A stretch of 14,540 nt of DNA from Chloroflexota bacterium (GTDB lineage: Bacteria > Chloroflexota > Ktedonobacteria > Ktedonobacterales > Ktedonobacteraceae). Below are positions 1-7,141 of the stretch, in pieces (the first letter of the stretch is position 1; each line of letters begins with the position of its first letter). The position numbers and the translations under genes are program-made. Under the pieces are notes generated by a model, which was given only the letters and a program-made list of their open reading frames with translations, was not told the DNA's origin and ran no database searches. The stretch is taken from contig CADDYT010000154.1 of assembly GCA_902810755.1 (NCBI GenBank), forward strand, positions 1 to 14,540, read 5' to 3'.

Positions 1-6
1 ATGGAG

Positions 7-12
7 TATAAT
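7..12 (+). promoter_or_regulatory. Possible -10 box for the zinc-ribbon protein gene
   Basis: A perfect TATAAT lies 50 bases upstream of the ATG at 62. This would place the transcript start near position 19. The matching -35 box would fall outside the window, so only half of the promoter can be seen. Confidence 0.45.
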
Positions 13-61
13 ATAGCTCGTAAAACTTGCTAAAAAGCTGCTTGATTGCAAGGAGGGGTAT

Positions 62-1129
62 ATGGCTTTTTGCGGTAACTGTGGCCTGCAACTACCACCA
101 CGCAGCGCCGTCTGCCCGCGCTGCGGCGCGGCAGCGGATGCGCGTTTAGCTATGGAAGAATCCCACCCCAACGACCCGACGATAGCGGTGCTGCCAGCGT
201 CCGCTGACCCCACGTCGCAGCCGGGAACAGAGCTACCCACCGTCCAGGCAACGCCCACTCCCCTGCCATCCACGCAGCCAACATACATCTCGCAGCCGGG
301 GGCAACCATCCTTCATGCCAATCAGGCAGCGAATGAACCAACCTACATCACGCCCCTGCCGCCAGTGGCTCCCCAGGCCGGCGACCGCTCGTCCTATCCC
401 GGCTTTCCAGGCTATCCGCCCGCTACTCCTACCAGCGGCGCCAACTACGCGCCGACAGTGGCAAACGAGGCCAGTTCTCCGGCGCAGGGCGTATCCTCAC
501 CCGGCTATCCATCACCTGGCAGCGTGATCTACCAGCCAATCGAAGCAGCTTACGCGCCAGGAACGCAACGGCGTCAGAATCGCAGCGGACAGGTGGCCTT
601 GATCCTCTTCTTCGTCGCCCTGCTCTTCGTCGGCGGCGCGCTTGGCATCTTGCTGGCGAAACGCGAGGGCATCCTGTTCAATAATGCAACTCCTACCACA
701 GCAGCTTCAACCCCCACCGGCATAACTTCCACACAAACGGCGGTCTCTACGCAGACGCCAACCCCAACGCCTACTCCTACGCCACCTCCAACGACCGTTC
801 CACTTACCGAGCAGGCGCAAACGCTGCTTGAGAACTATTACAGCGATATCAACAACAGGGATTACCAGGACGCTTACGCTATGCTCGGCACGCAGATGCA
901 GGCCCAGCAGCAGTCATACGCCAATTACGTCAACGGCTTCTCCAACACGCAGCACGATATTATCGCCATCACCAACACCACGCAGCAGGCCGATGGAACC
1001 ATCCGCCTTGATGTCACGCTCAACGCCACAAACACCGATGGCAGCACGCAAAGCTACACCGGCTACTACATCATCGGCATGGAAAACGGCTCGCTGAAAA
1101 TCCTGTCGGGTCATTTGCAGCAGGCTTAA
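62..1129 (+). CDS. Zinc-ribbon protein with one membrane span and an extracytoplasmic C-terminal domain
   Basis: The protein has 355 residues and the ATG is preceded by a strong ribosome binding site, AAGGAGGGG at 50-58. Residues 4-21 form a zinc ribbon with two CxxC knuckles (CGNC and CPRC). Residues about 30-165 are a low-complexity Pro/Thr/Ser/Gln-rich linker. Residues about 178-199 are one hydrophobic span, followed by a second spacer with a (TP)n run near residues 235-245. The last ~110 residues look like a small alpha+beta domain of the NTF2/DUF4878 kind (LLENYYSDINNRDYQDAYAML), ending in beta strands. The likely topology is zinc ribbon inside and folded domain outside. No enzymatic residues are evident. 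Such proteins occur in Chloroflexota and Firmicutes with no settled function. The domain architecture is clear; the role is unknown. Confidence 0.85.
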   Translation: MAFCGNCGLQLPPRSAVCPRCGAAADARLAMEESHPNDPTIAVLPASADPTSQPGTELPTVQATPTPLPSTQPTYISQPGATILHANQAANEPTYITPLPPVAPQAGDRSSYPGFPGYPPATPTSGANYAPTVANEASSPAQGVSSPGYPSPGSVIYQPIEAAYAPGTQRRQNRSGQVALILFFVALLFVGGALGILLAKREGILFNNATPTTAASTPTGITSTQTAVSTQTPTPTPTPTPPPTTVPLTEQAQTLLENYYSDINNRDYQDAYAMLGTQMQAQQQSYANYVNGFSNTQHDIIAITNTTQQADGTIRLDVTLNATNTDGSTQSYTGYYIIGMENGSLKILSGHLQQA

Positions 1130-1216
1130 GCATGCCAATTCTACAGGCTTCTCTTCTCAGCCACCGATATAGCGACTGGCGCGCTGTCCAGATGGCACTG
1201 TCGTTGTGTCGTTGCA

Positions 1217-1244
1217 GAAAAGCCATCATCTATGATGACTTTTT
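1217..1244. terminator. Probable bidirectional rho-independent terminator
   Basis: Positions 1221-1228 pair with 1233-1240 around a four-base loop. The stem is flanked by a T run at 1240-1244 for the plus strand and an A run at 1218-1221, which reads as U on the minus strand. On the plus strand there is one C/A mismatch; on the minus strand that position is a U-G wobble, so the stem is continuous. It would end the zinc-ribbon gene (about 90 bases downstream of its stop) and the minus-strand OmdA-type gene, whose last codons lie inside the stem. Confidence 0.5.
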
Positions 1245-1550
1245 AGATCGTTTCTCCAGTACCCATCGCACCGACGGGCTTACCGACTTGTCCGTGCGGT
1301 GAACACATCCCATCCAACAACAGGGTCGGCGCATACCCTCTTTGAGTTCCGTGCGCACCCGTTCAACGTGCTGCCTTCTGGTTTCCGGCTTTTTCACGGA
1401 GATCGCCCAGCAAATCCATTCATTGCGCGCAAGAGGCGTCAGACCCTCCCATGCTGCTAGCGCCTCCGCATCAGAAGCGAGAGTCTCCCGTAAGTCCTCT
1501 GGCAATTCGTGGACAACACCGCCTGAGATGTTCTTGTTGATCTCTGTCAT
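1230..1550 (-). CDS. YdeI/OmpD-associated (OmdA) family protein
   Basis: The protein has 106 residues. Its core matches the C-terminal OmdA-type domain of the YdeI family as I recall it: a LPEDLRETLASDAEALAAW-like opening, then WEGLTP, then WICWAISVKKPETRRQHVER, then RRPCCWMGCVHR. Full-length YdeI proteins carry an extra N-terminal DUF1905 domain that is absent here, so this is the short single-domain version. YdeI-type proteins have been linked to resistance against cationic peptides and to bacteriocin protection, but the biochemical function is unknown. The start ATG follows a modest GTAGGATAGG ribosome binding site. The last ~30 residues are a Ser/Lys-rich tail reaching into the terminator hairpin. 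It is divergent from the exported protein gene at 1642. Confidence 0.8.
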   Translation of the reverse strand: MTEINKNISGGVVHELPEDLRETLASDAEALAAWEGLTPLARNEWICWAISVKKPETRRQHVERVRTELKEGMRRPCCWMGCVHRTDKSVSPSVRWVLEKRSKKSS

Positions 1551-1641
1551 ACACCTATCCTACTACAAAATAGCCCTCTCTTGCAAAGGGTGCAGGAGCT
1601 AACGGCTTCTTCAATCAGGAGATTTCCGCTTCCCCTGTAGA

Positions 1642-2868
1642 ATGGAAAGAGAAGAGAAGATTTCTGGAAAGGGATGCGGAAAGTCTATGGCAAACACGAT
1701 AAAGACTGGCAACACAACAACCCGTATCATCTTCGTGAAGGAAAGAATACCGGCGACCTGTACAAACCGCGTTTACTATCAGAGGCCGCGACTGCTCACC
1801 GTCCTTTGCTCAATCTTCGTATTGATTGCTCTGCTCCACTTCATCAGCATCATGCATATGAGCAATGCTCAGGGCGCACCCACCACCTGCCAGGCATTGC
1901 TGACGGCAACCGACTATGCCGCCGTCGTTCACCTGCAATCCGGCAGGCAGCAAATGGAGGCGGTCCAATTCGCGAGCCAGCTTACCGGCGGCCAGCCCTC
2001 AACGCTGGTGCAGGTTGCGAACACGGGCGCGCAATCAACACTCGATGTCTACGTCTTCGGCTGCACGCTGCGCAACCACACGCCCGCACTGACAACGCTG
2101 CTTGCGCAACGCGGGCTTGTCCAGGGCAACGCCAGCATCAGCGCAGCCAACACACTGCTCACAGGCGAGCAGGACACCACACAGGCGGCGCAGGCCAGCG
2201 CGATTGAGCAACCGCTACAACAGAGCATCTATCGCGAATATGCCTGGCGCAACGGTGCGCTGGTGCAGGTCGCCTTCCCCGGCCTCTATCCCGTCGCCAG
2301 CCGCTACGAAGCCGAACAATTGCAGCAGCAAGCCAACAACGGCCAGCCTCTGCTCTGGAGCGACCCCCTGGCGACAGCAGAACAGATGGCAAGCGACCTG
2401 CTGCACTGGCCCACAACGAATCGAGGGAATCGCCTCCTGAGCAATGACGGCAACACCGCGCAGGTACAGCTTGTCGCGCAACACTCCCGGACCCGGCTCA
2501 TCGTCACGCTCCAACGCCTTATCCAGCACGATCGGCAAGGACTCTGGTTCGTCACCGCAGCACAGACGCAGGGCATCACGCTGGACACATCCCACTTCAA
2601 CGCTCCCACAGCCTCACCCATTTCGCTTCGAGGCAGCGGCGCGCTACCCGATGGTCAGCTCAGCGCCACCCTCTTCGATCACACCCTGTCCCCGCTTCCA
2701 GAGACGAATATCTTACCGTTCAGTGTCGATGCCAGCGGCCACTATAGCGGTACACTTTCTTATCCGGCTACCCTCGCCAACCAGCAGGCCCTGCTCCTCA
2801 TCCAATCACCGCCAGCAGGTAGCCAGGAGACGGGACAGGTGTTGTTTACAGGCGTCCTACTGGTGTAA
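1642..2868 (+). CDS. Exported or membrane-anchored protein with a C-terminal Gmad2-like domain
   Basis: The frame encodes 408 residues from the ATG at 1642. An alternative ATG at 1687 (MANTIKTG) gives 393 residues. Neither start has a good ribosome binding site: AGGAG at 1618-1622 is 19 bases from the first, and only GGAAAG precedes the second. Residues 51-70 are a hydrophobic span followed by SNAQG, so the protein is either cleaved by signal peptidase near residue 76 or anchored. The mature part begins with a TCQALLTATDYAAVV segment and has no motif I recognise until residue ~326. From there the pattern PISLRGSGALPDGQ, TLFDHT, SGTLSYP, LLLIQSPPAGSQETGQVLF resembles the Gmad2 immunoglobulin-like domain found in some spore germination and lipoprotein families. 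The function is unknown. The gene is convergent with the DUF2085 gene. Confidence 0.75.
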   Translation: MEREEKISGKGCGKSMANTIKTGNTTTRIIFVKERIPATCTNRVYYQRPRLLTVLCSIFVLIALLHFISIMHMSNAQGAPTTCQALLTATDYAAVVHLQSGRQQMEAVQFASQLTGGQPSTLVQVANTGAQSTLDVYVFGCTLRNHTPALTTLLAQRGLVQGNASISAANTLLTGEQDTTQAAQASAIEQPLQQSIYREYAWRNGALVQVAFPGLYPVASRYEAEQLQQQANNGQPLLWSDPLATAEQMASDLLHWPTTNRGNRLLSNDGNTAQVQLVAQHSRTRLIVTLQRLIQHDRQGLWFVTAAQTQGITLDTSHFNAPTASPISLRGSGALPDGQLSATLFDHTLSPLPETNILPFSVDASGHYSGTLSYPATLANQQALLLIQSPPAGSQETGQVLFTGVLLV

Positions 2869-2962
2869 GGCTTGAGCATGGGATATCTATGTCACAAGAA
2901 AAGCATCCGGTACTGCGGTCGTTCTGGCAACGTGCGGAATGCCCTGCAAAATCGGCTGCGCA

Positions 2963-3586
2963 CTACTCATTTCTGGAAGAGAGGCCATAAGGCGCAGTCG
3001 CTTCATCTGCGGGCGCTGGTGGCGGGGCCGCTTCCATCAGCGTTTTCTGGATCAGGGGGAAGATGAACCAGATATTGGCGAGACCGAAGAGGGTGCCGGT
3101 GAGAACGCGCAATTCCCAGGTACTCTGGCGCAGGCCAAACATCTGGGTCAGGCCGTCCCAGGCAATGGGCAGCAGCATCAAGGCCCACAGCCACCAGGGC
3201 AGGCCCGGCATACGCTTCTTCGTCAGGATGAAGACGAGACTGGCGAAGGTCATGGAGCTATAGATGGAAAGGTTGCGCGCGCACAGCCCAAGCTGGTGGC
3301 CGAGGATGTAGAACGAGTGCGCGGGAATTTGCGCGCAGACAAGGTGCAGCGAGTAGAAGAGCGGTTTGGCGATGACATCCAGCCCCAGATAGGAGAGAAA
3401 CGGGATGAGCAACGCAGTCAGCACGAGCAGACCCATGACGCCGGTAATCAGGTGCGCCCAATAACGCAGCAAAAAGTTGCCGAAGCGCATACTGTATTTT
3501 TCCAGGCGTCGCCTGGCCGCCGGTTGTGGGGCAAGCCTTAGATAAGGATTGCTGGCGCTCTGTAGCTGTTCCTGCTGTATTGCCAT
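2963..3586 (-). CDS. DUF2085 family membrane protein
   Basis: The protein has 207 residues. Hydrophobic spans are visible at about 42-67, 108-122, 127-150 and 157-180. Between the first two lies the family signature: a conserved Cys in SLHLVCAQIPAHSF, then ILGHQLGLCARNLSIY, with the GHQ and CAR elements typical of DUF2085. In many relatives the CAR element continues as CxGIY, whereas here it is NLSIY, so the second Cys of that pair is missing. The function of the family is not known. Conserved His and Cys residues near the membrane face suggest metal or redox chemistry, which is inference. A good ribosome binding site (GAGGAAGAG) precedes the ATG. It starts 15 bases after the glutaredoxin-like gene, so the two are almost certainly co-transcribed. 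Confidence 0.85.
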   Translation of the reverse strand: MAIQQEQLQSASNPYLRLAPQPAARRRLEKYSMRFGNFLLRYWAHLITGVMGLLVLTALLIPFLSYLGLDVIAKPLFYSLHLVCAQIPAHSFYILGHQLGLCARNLSIYSSMTFASLVFILTKKRMPGLPWWLWALMLLPIAWDGLTQMFGLRQSTWELRVLTGTLFGLANIWFIFPLIQKTLMEAAPPPAPADEATAPYGLSSRNE

Positions 3587-3601
3587 GATCTCTTCCTCGC
3601 T

Positions 3602-3880
3602 CTATTTCCTGCGCCGATCGGCCTCTTGAAAGGCGCGTACCAGTTCGCGATATTCGATACGTCCTTCTACAATCAATGTATCATCAATAATAATGACAGG
3701 AATGCGATACCGATATTGCTCAAATAGCTCCGGGCTGGTGCGAATATCCGTCTCCGTCAATTCAAACGCCGTTTCCGCTGCGATATCATCCAGCATCTCC
3801 CGCGCCTCGTCGCACAGGTGGCAGCCAGCCTTCGTATAAAACAACACCTGCGGCAGCGCAGGGTTTTTTGCTCTGCTCAC
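3602..3880 (-). CDS. Glutaredoxin-like (DUF836-type) thioredoxin-fold protein
   Basis: The protein has 92 residues and a GTG start with GGGAG nine bases upstream. It shows the short thioredoxin fold: VLFYTKAGCHLC with the redox pair C20/C23, an alpha helix DEAREMLDDIA, a strand with TETDI, the cis-proline at residue 61 in RYRIPVIIIDD, and a final GRIEYRELVRAF helix. The length and the CHLC active site fit the glutaredoxin-like DUF836 family rather than classical GrxA. It probably acts as a cytoplasmic thiol-disulfide oxidoreductase; its partner is unknown. It is the first gene of a pair with the downstream DUF2085 membrane protein, which itself has Cys residues and is a possible partner by position only. 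Confidence 0.88.
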   Translation of the reverse strand: MSRAKNPALPQVLFYTKAGCHLCDEAREMLDDIAAETAFELTETDIRTSPELFEQYRYRIPVIIIDDTLIVEGRIEYRELVRAFQEADRRRK

Positions 3881-3957
3881 GCTCTTTCACTCCCGTATAT
3901 CCAGACACTACCACATAATAACCCATAACTGGCTGCTATGCAAGCGCATCGGGCAGT

Positions 3958-3984
3958 AAAAAGCCCACCGGCGGGCCTGTTTTT
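3958..3984 (-). terminator. Probable rho-independent terminator
   Basis: GCCC at 3963-3966 pairs with GGGC at 3973-3976. Reading the minus strand, a further G-U pair closes a CCGG tetraloop and five T follow directly. An A5 and a T5 run flank the stem, so it may also work weakly on the plus strand. It lies upstream of the glutaredoxin-like gene and would stop minus-strand transcripts arriving from the typA side. Confidence 0.5.
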
Positions 3985-4012
3985 CATCGTTTGTGGTCAT
4001 CTCGCAGAAAAT

Positions 4013-4036
4013 CAGTCCGTTCTGTTAAACGGACTG
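4013..4036. repeat. Perfect 9-base inverted repeat (hairpin or operator)
   Basis: CAGTCCGTT and AACGGACTG are perfectly complementary around a six-base spacer. On the minus strand the stem is followed by ATTTT, so a second terminator in series with the one at 3958-3984 is possible. On the plus strand it lies about 40 bases upstream of the -35 box of the sigma-like gene and could be an operator. Confidence 0.6.
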
Positions 4037-4037
4037 C

Positions 4038-4055
4038 CGATTTAATAATAAATCG
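4038..4055. repeat. Perfect 6-base AT-rich inverted repeat
   Basis: CGATTT and AAATCG flank a six-base AATAAT spacer. It begins one base after the end of the 4013-4036 inverted repeat and ends 20 bases before the -35 box at 4076. Its position suits a protein binding site for the sigma-like gene promoter; a chance match cannot be excluded for so short an arm. Confidence 0.45.
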
Positions 4056-4075
4056 TAAAATGGTGTGATAAGATA

Positions 4076-4104
4076 TTGAATATATGACTATTACACTATA
4101 TAAT
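4076..4104 (+). promoter_or_regulatory. Sigma-70 type promoter of the sigma-like gene
   Basis: A -35 box TTGAAT (4076-4081) and a perfect -10 box TATAAT (4099-4104) are separated by 17 bases. They sit in an AT-rich stretch unlike the GC-rich surroundings. The predicted start near 4111 gives a ~44-base leader. This is the best-looking promoter in the window. Confidence 0.75.
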
Positions 4105-4154
4105 ATTTCTATGAATTAAGTCTAATAATTGTTATATTTGAGGAGGAGAAGACG

Positions 4155-4946
4155 ATGAAGCTGGATAATCAATGTAGCGCAAATATGTATGCTGTCGCGG
4201 GAGAGATCGCTGCTCTGTATCCGGGTATCCTTTCGGCGCAGGCGCTGGCGGAGCAGCTTGCTTGCGAATGGAAGGAGCATGTCGATGGTGGAGAACAGGC
4301 AATATCGCTGTTGAGGCGCATGGCGCTGGGGGTGTGCAGCCGGGCGACCTGTGAGGCGTGGCGGTCGGGCGAAGCAGAGAGGCGCGAACGCGCTTTTGAG
4401 GTGATGCGCGGCTACCTGCACAGGATACTGTTACGCGCACGCTATGCCAGTATGTTCCAGCACGACCCCCACGCGCTGGATGACATTCTCAGCCAGACCC
4501 TTGAGATGCTGTTTGTGATGCTCCGGGAGAACGCTGAGGCCGGGCCGACGAACCCGACGGCTTTCCTCGGCTGGATACATACCATCCTCAAGCGCAATGT
4601 TTACGCCTGTTTGAAAAAGCGGCAACAGGATTCGTTCCTTTCGCTTGAGGAGCAATTCGAGGAACTGGCCCAACAATGGGTCGATCAGCAACACGACCCC
4701 GTCGATCATGTATTGCACGAGGAGTTGCGGCAGGCGCTGAAAGCGGCGATCTTATCCCTGCGCAATCCCCGCTATAAGCTGGTGCTGTGGTACAGCTTCC
4801 TGGCGGGGATGGACGAGGGCGAACTGGCAAGCCGCCTGCATGTCCCGGCAGGCAAGATAGCCCTGTGGAAGCATCGCGCGCTGAAGATGTTGCGCGGCAA
4901 TGAAGAGGTCATGCAGGGGCTGCGCTCGCTGGTCATGTCATGGTAG
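4155..4946 (+). CDS. ECF-like sigma-70 family protein
   Basis: The protein has 263 residues and a strong ribosome binding site (GAGGAGGAG) before the ATG. Residues about 78-155 resemble sigma region 2: a helix YLHRILLRARY, then LDDILSQTLEMLF, then AFLGWIHTILKRNVYACLKKR, the usual position of the -10 recognising helix. A linker with SLEEQFEELAQQW follows. Residues about 190-248 resemble region 4, with ILSLRNPRYKLVLWYSFLAGMDEGELASRLHVPAGKIALWKHRALKML forming a helix-turn-helix. The first ~75 residues are an extra N-terminal extension not found in minimal ECF factors (about 170-200 residues). No anti-sigma gene is adjacent: the neighbours are the divergent glutaredoxin-like gene and the convergent typA. 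Its regulon is unknown, and promoter recognition remains to be shown. Confidence 0.8.
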   Translation: MKLDNQCSANMYAVAGEIAALYPGILSAQALAEQLACEWKEHVDGGEQAISLLRRMALGVCSRATCEAWRSGEAERRERAFEVMRGYLHRILLRARYASMFQHDPHALDDILSQTLEMLFVMLRENAEAGPTNPTAFLGWIHTILKRNVYACLKKRQQDSFLSLEEQFEELAQQWVDQQHDPVDHVLHEELRQALKAAILSLRNPRYKLVLWYSFLAGMDEGELASRLHVPAGKIALWKHRALKMLRGNEEVMQGLRSLVMSW

Positions 4947-5013
4947 GCGGCAACGAAGCATAAGGTCATGGCCTGCCATGAAAACGTGGCCCCACGCTTC
5001 TTGTGGAAAATGC

Positions 5014-6879
5014 TTAATCCTGCTCGCGCATGCGGGCGCGTTCGTGCTGAGTGAGGTAGCGTTTGCGCAGGCGGATGCTCTGCGGCGTCACCTCGACCAG
5101 TTCGTCGTTATTGATGAAGTCGAGCGACTGTTCCAGGCTCATGATTACGGCTGGCTCCAGGCGCACGGCGATTTCGGCAGTAGAGGAGCGCACGTTGGTC
5201 TTCTGCTTCTCTTTGCAGATATTGACGGTCAGGTCTGCCGGGCGCGAGTTCAGGCCGACGATCATGCCTTCGTAGACCATGGTACCGGGTTCAACGAAGG
5301 TCTGGCCCCGCTGCTGGGCGTTGCTCAGGCCGTAGCTCATAGCTGTGCCGGTTTCGGAAGCGATTAATACGCCCATGCGCGCCGTGCCGATCTTGCCCAT
5401 CCAGGGTTCGTAGCCAACGAGCATGCTGCTCATCGCGCCGTTGCCCTGTGTCAGCGTCAGGAAGACGTTGCGGAAGCCGATCAGGCCGCGCGTGGGGATG
5501 CGATATTCTAAGCGCACGTTGCCTGCGCCGTCGTTGGTCATGTTCATCAACTGGCCCTTGCGCACGGCCAGCGCCTCGGTCAGGACACCGATGTAGGTGT
5601 CGCGAGTGTCAATAACGAGGGTTTCGACGGGTTCCAGCAACTTGCCGTTGTCCTCGCGGGTGATGACTTCCGGGCGCGAGACCTGGAACTCGTAGCCTTC
5701 GCGGCGCATATCTTCGATCAGCACGGAGAGGTGCAGTTCGCCACGCCCGGAGACGATAAACTCGTCCGGGGTGTTGCCATCCTGGACGCGCAGGCTCACA
5801 TTGGTCTCCAGTTCACGATAGAGGCGCGCCCGCAGTTGCCGTGAGGTGGGATATTTGCCCTCGCGACCGGCGAAGGGCGAGGTGTTGACGGCAAAGGTCA
5901 TCTTCAGCGTTGGCTCGCTGATGGCGATAGTGGGCAGGGCTTCCGGCGCATCCACGTCGGCGATGGTCTCGCCGATACTGGCATCCGCGATGCCGGTCAA
6001 CGCGACGATATCGCCGGCCACCGCTTCGGGAACCTCGACGCGCTGCAAGCCTTTATAGGATAGCACCAGGTTCACCTTCTGCCGCGAAATCACGCCGTCG
6101 CGGTTGATGTGGGCTACAAAGGTGTTGGGGGTGACGCGACCGCGCACGATACGGCCAATGGCATATTTCCCTTTGTAGTCGTCGTAGTCGAGCGCGGCGA
6201 CCAGCATCTGCAACGGCGCGTCGGGATCGACCTCTGGAGCCGGAACGGTATTGATAATGGTCTCGAAAAGTGGTTCGAGGTCGCGCCGTTCATCGTCCGG
6301 GGAATACATGGCTACGCCGTCGCGCCCGATGGCGTAGAGAACCGGGAAGTCGAGGTGTTCGTCTCGCGTCGCCAGTTCCAGAAACAGGTCCTGCGTCCAC
6401 TCCAGCACCTGCTCGATGCGCGCGTCACGGCGATCAATTTTGTTGATGACGACAATAGGTTGCAGGTTGAGTTCCAGCGCCTTCTGCAAGACAAAGCGGG
6501 TCTGGGGCATCGGCCCTTCAACTGCGTCGATAAGCAGAATACAGCCATCAGCCATGTTCAGCACGCGCTCGACCTCGCCGCCAAAGTCGGCATGGCCGGG
6601 CGTATCGATAATATTGATCTTGATGCCGCGATAGGTGATAGCCGTATTTTTCGCCAGGATGGTGATGCCGCGCTCGCGCTCCTGGTCGTTGGAGTCCATA
6701 ATCAGCTCACCCACCTGCTGGTTTTCGCGAAAGATGTGGCTCTGCTTGAGCAATCCATCCACCAGCGTCGTCTTGCCATGGTCGACGTGGGCGATAATGG
6801 CGACATTGCGTATATCTTCCCTGGTAATCAAGCGGCTATCCTCTTGTACGTCTGTTTTCTCTATATTTGTCTGTGTCAT
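5014..6879 (-). CDS. typA: Ribosome-associated translational GTPase TypA/BipA
   Basis: The protein has 621 residues from the ATG at 6879. G-domain motifs are intact: G1 AHVDHGKTT (residues 30-38), the switch I segment ERERGIT, G3 [11 protein letters not shown], and G4 NKIDR. The beta-barrel domain, an EF-G domain III-like segment with [19 protein letters not shown], and the BipA-specific C-terminal domain ([30 protein letters not shown]) follow in the usual order. TypA binds the 70S ribosome and supports assembly and translation under stress or cold. A TTG in frame at 6915 would add 12 residues but has no ribosome binding site; GAGGA lies 13 bases upstream of the 6879 ATG, which matches the family start better. 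The gene stands alone, convergent with the sigma-like gene. Confidence 0.97.
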   Translation of the reverse strand: MTQTNIEKTDVQEDSRLITREDIRNVAIIAHVDHGKTTLVDGLLKQSHIFRENQQVGELIMDSNDQERERGITILAKNTAITYRGIKINIIDTPGHADFGGEVERVLNMADGCILLIDAVEGPMPQTRFVLQKALELNLQPIVVINKIDRRDARIEQVLEWTQDLFLELATRDEHLDFPVLYAIGRDGVAMYSPDDERRDLEPLFETIINTVPAPEVDPDAPLQMLVAALDYDDYKGKYAIGRIVRGRVTPNTFVAHINRDGVISRQKVNLVLSYKGLQRVEVPEAVAGDIVALTGIADASIGETIADVDAPEALPTIAISEPTLKMTFAVNTSPFAGREGKYPTSRQLRARLYRELETNVSLRVQDGNTPDEFIVSGRGELHLSVLIEDMRREGYEFQVSRPEVITREDNGKLLEPVETLVIDTRDTYIGVLTEALAVRKGQLMNMTNDGAGNVRLEYRIPTRGLIGFRNVFLTLTQGNGAMSSMLVGYEPWMGKIGTARMGVLIASETGTAMSYGLSNAQQRGQTFVEPGTMVYEGMIVGLNSRPADLTVNICKEKQKTNVRSSTAEIAVRLEPAVIMSLEQSLDFINNDELVEVTPQSIRLRKRYLTQHERARMREQD

Positions 6880-6933
6880 AGGTAAATCTTTGTCCTCACA
6901 TATTTGCTCAAGCAATCAACTGACCGGGCATAT

Positions 6934-6960
6934 CGGCTTCGCTTGCGCTCAGCATGCCAT
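6934..6960 (-). repeat. Solo half-arm of the hairpin repeat family, in the typA leader
   Basis: CGGCTTCGCTTGCGCTCAGC followed by ATGCCAT is close to the right arm of the repeat at 10380-10404 (GATGCTTCGCTGCGCTCAGT followed by ATGAC), differing by a one-base insertion and a few substitutions. No matching second arm is present nearby. It looks like a decayed remnant, lying about 55-80 bases upstream of the typA start codon. Confidence 0.45.
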
Positions 6961-7090
6961 ACCCGCGAGGCCATTTTTCAGTAAAGGCATAAAAAAGCTC
7001 TCTGTATCCCGATCTGGCCTGCCCATGATAATAGAAGCATAGCTGTCCAATGGGGTGTGCCACAATGAGGAATGAGCAAAAATAGTACCT

Positions 7091-7141
7091 GCTCTCTCGC
7101 TTCCCAAGTATACTCTTTAGCCAACAAAAACGCAAGAGAGC
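7091..7141. repeat. Inverted repeat flanking the typA promoter
   Basis: GCTCTCTCGC at 7091-7100 is complementary to GCAAGAGAGC at 7132-7141, with nine of ten Watson-Crick pairs and one G-U on the minus strand. The 31-base spacer contains the typA promoter candidate. It may be a pair of regulator half-sites, or part of an alternative RNA fold with the repeat at 7137-7221, whose closing stem overlaps this arm. Confidence 0.5.
7107..7135 (-). promoter_or_regulatory. Candidate promoter of typA
   Basis: On the minus strand, TTGCGT (7135-7130) and TATACT (7112-7107) are separated by 17 bases. Transcription would start near 7100, giving a leader of about 220 bases before typA. The same TTGCGY-17-TATACT form is found before the two-HTH gene. 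Confidence 0.5.

Noticed and set aside
2869..2962. Terminator or small gene in the convergent gap after the exported protein gene
   Set aside because: No stem with a T run and no supported reading frame was seen.
4947..5013. Terminator between the convergent sigma-like and typA genes
   Set aside because: Short complementary words (CATGG/CCATG, CGTGG/CCACG) are present, but there is no T run on either strand, so I do not call a terminator.
6109..6885. 258-codon open frame antisense to typA
   Set aside because: It mirrors the conserved TypA GTPase domain and has no recognisable domain or start signal.
6880..6915. Longer typA start (TTG at 6915)
   Set aside because: No ribosome binding site, and the extra residues do not resemble TypA N-termini; the ATG at 6879 is preferred.
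6908..7135. 75-codon open frame on the minus strand upstream of typA
   Set aside because: No ribosome binding site or family motif, it overlaps the promoter and repeat sequences, and it would end in the typA leader. Probably chance.
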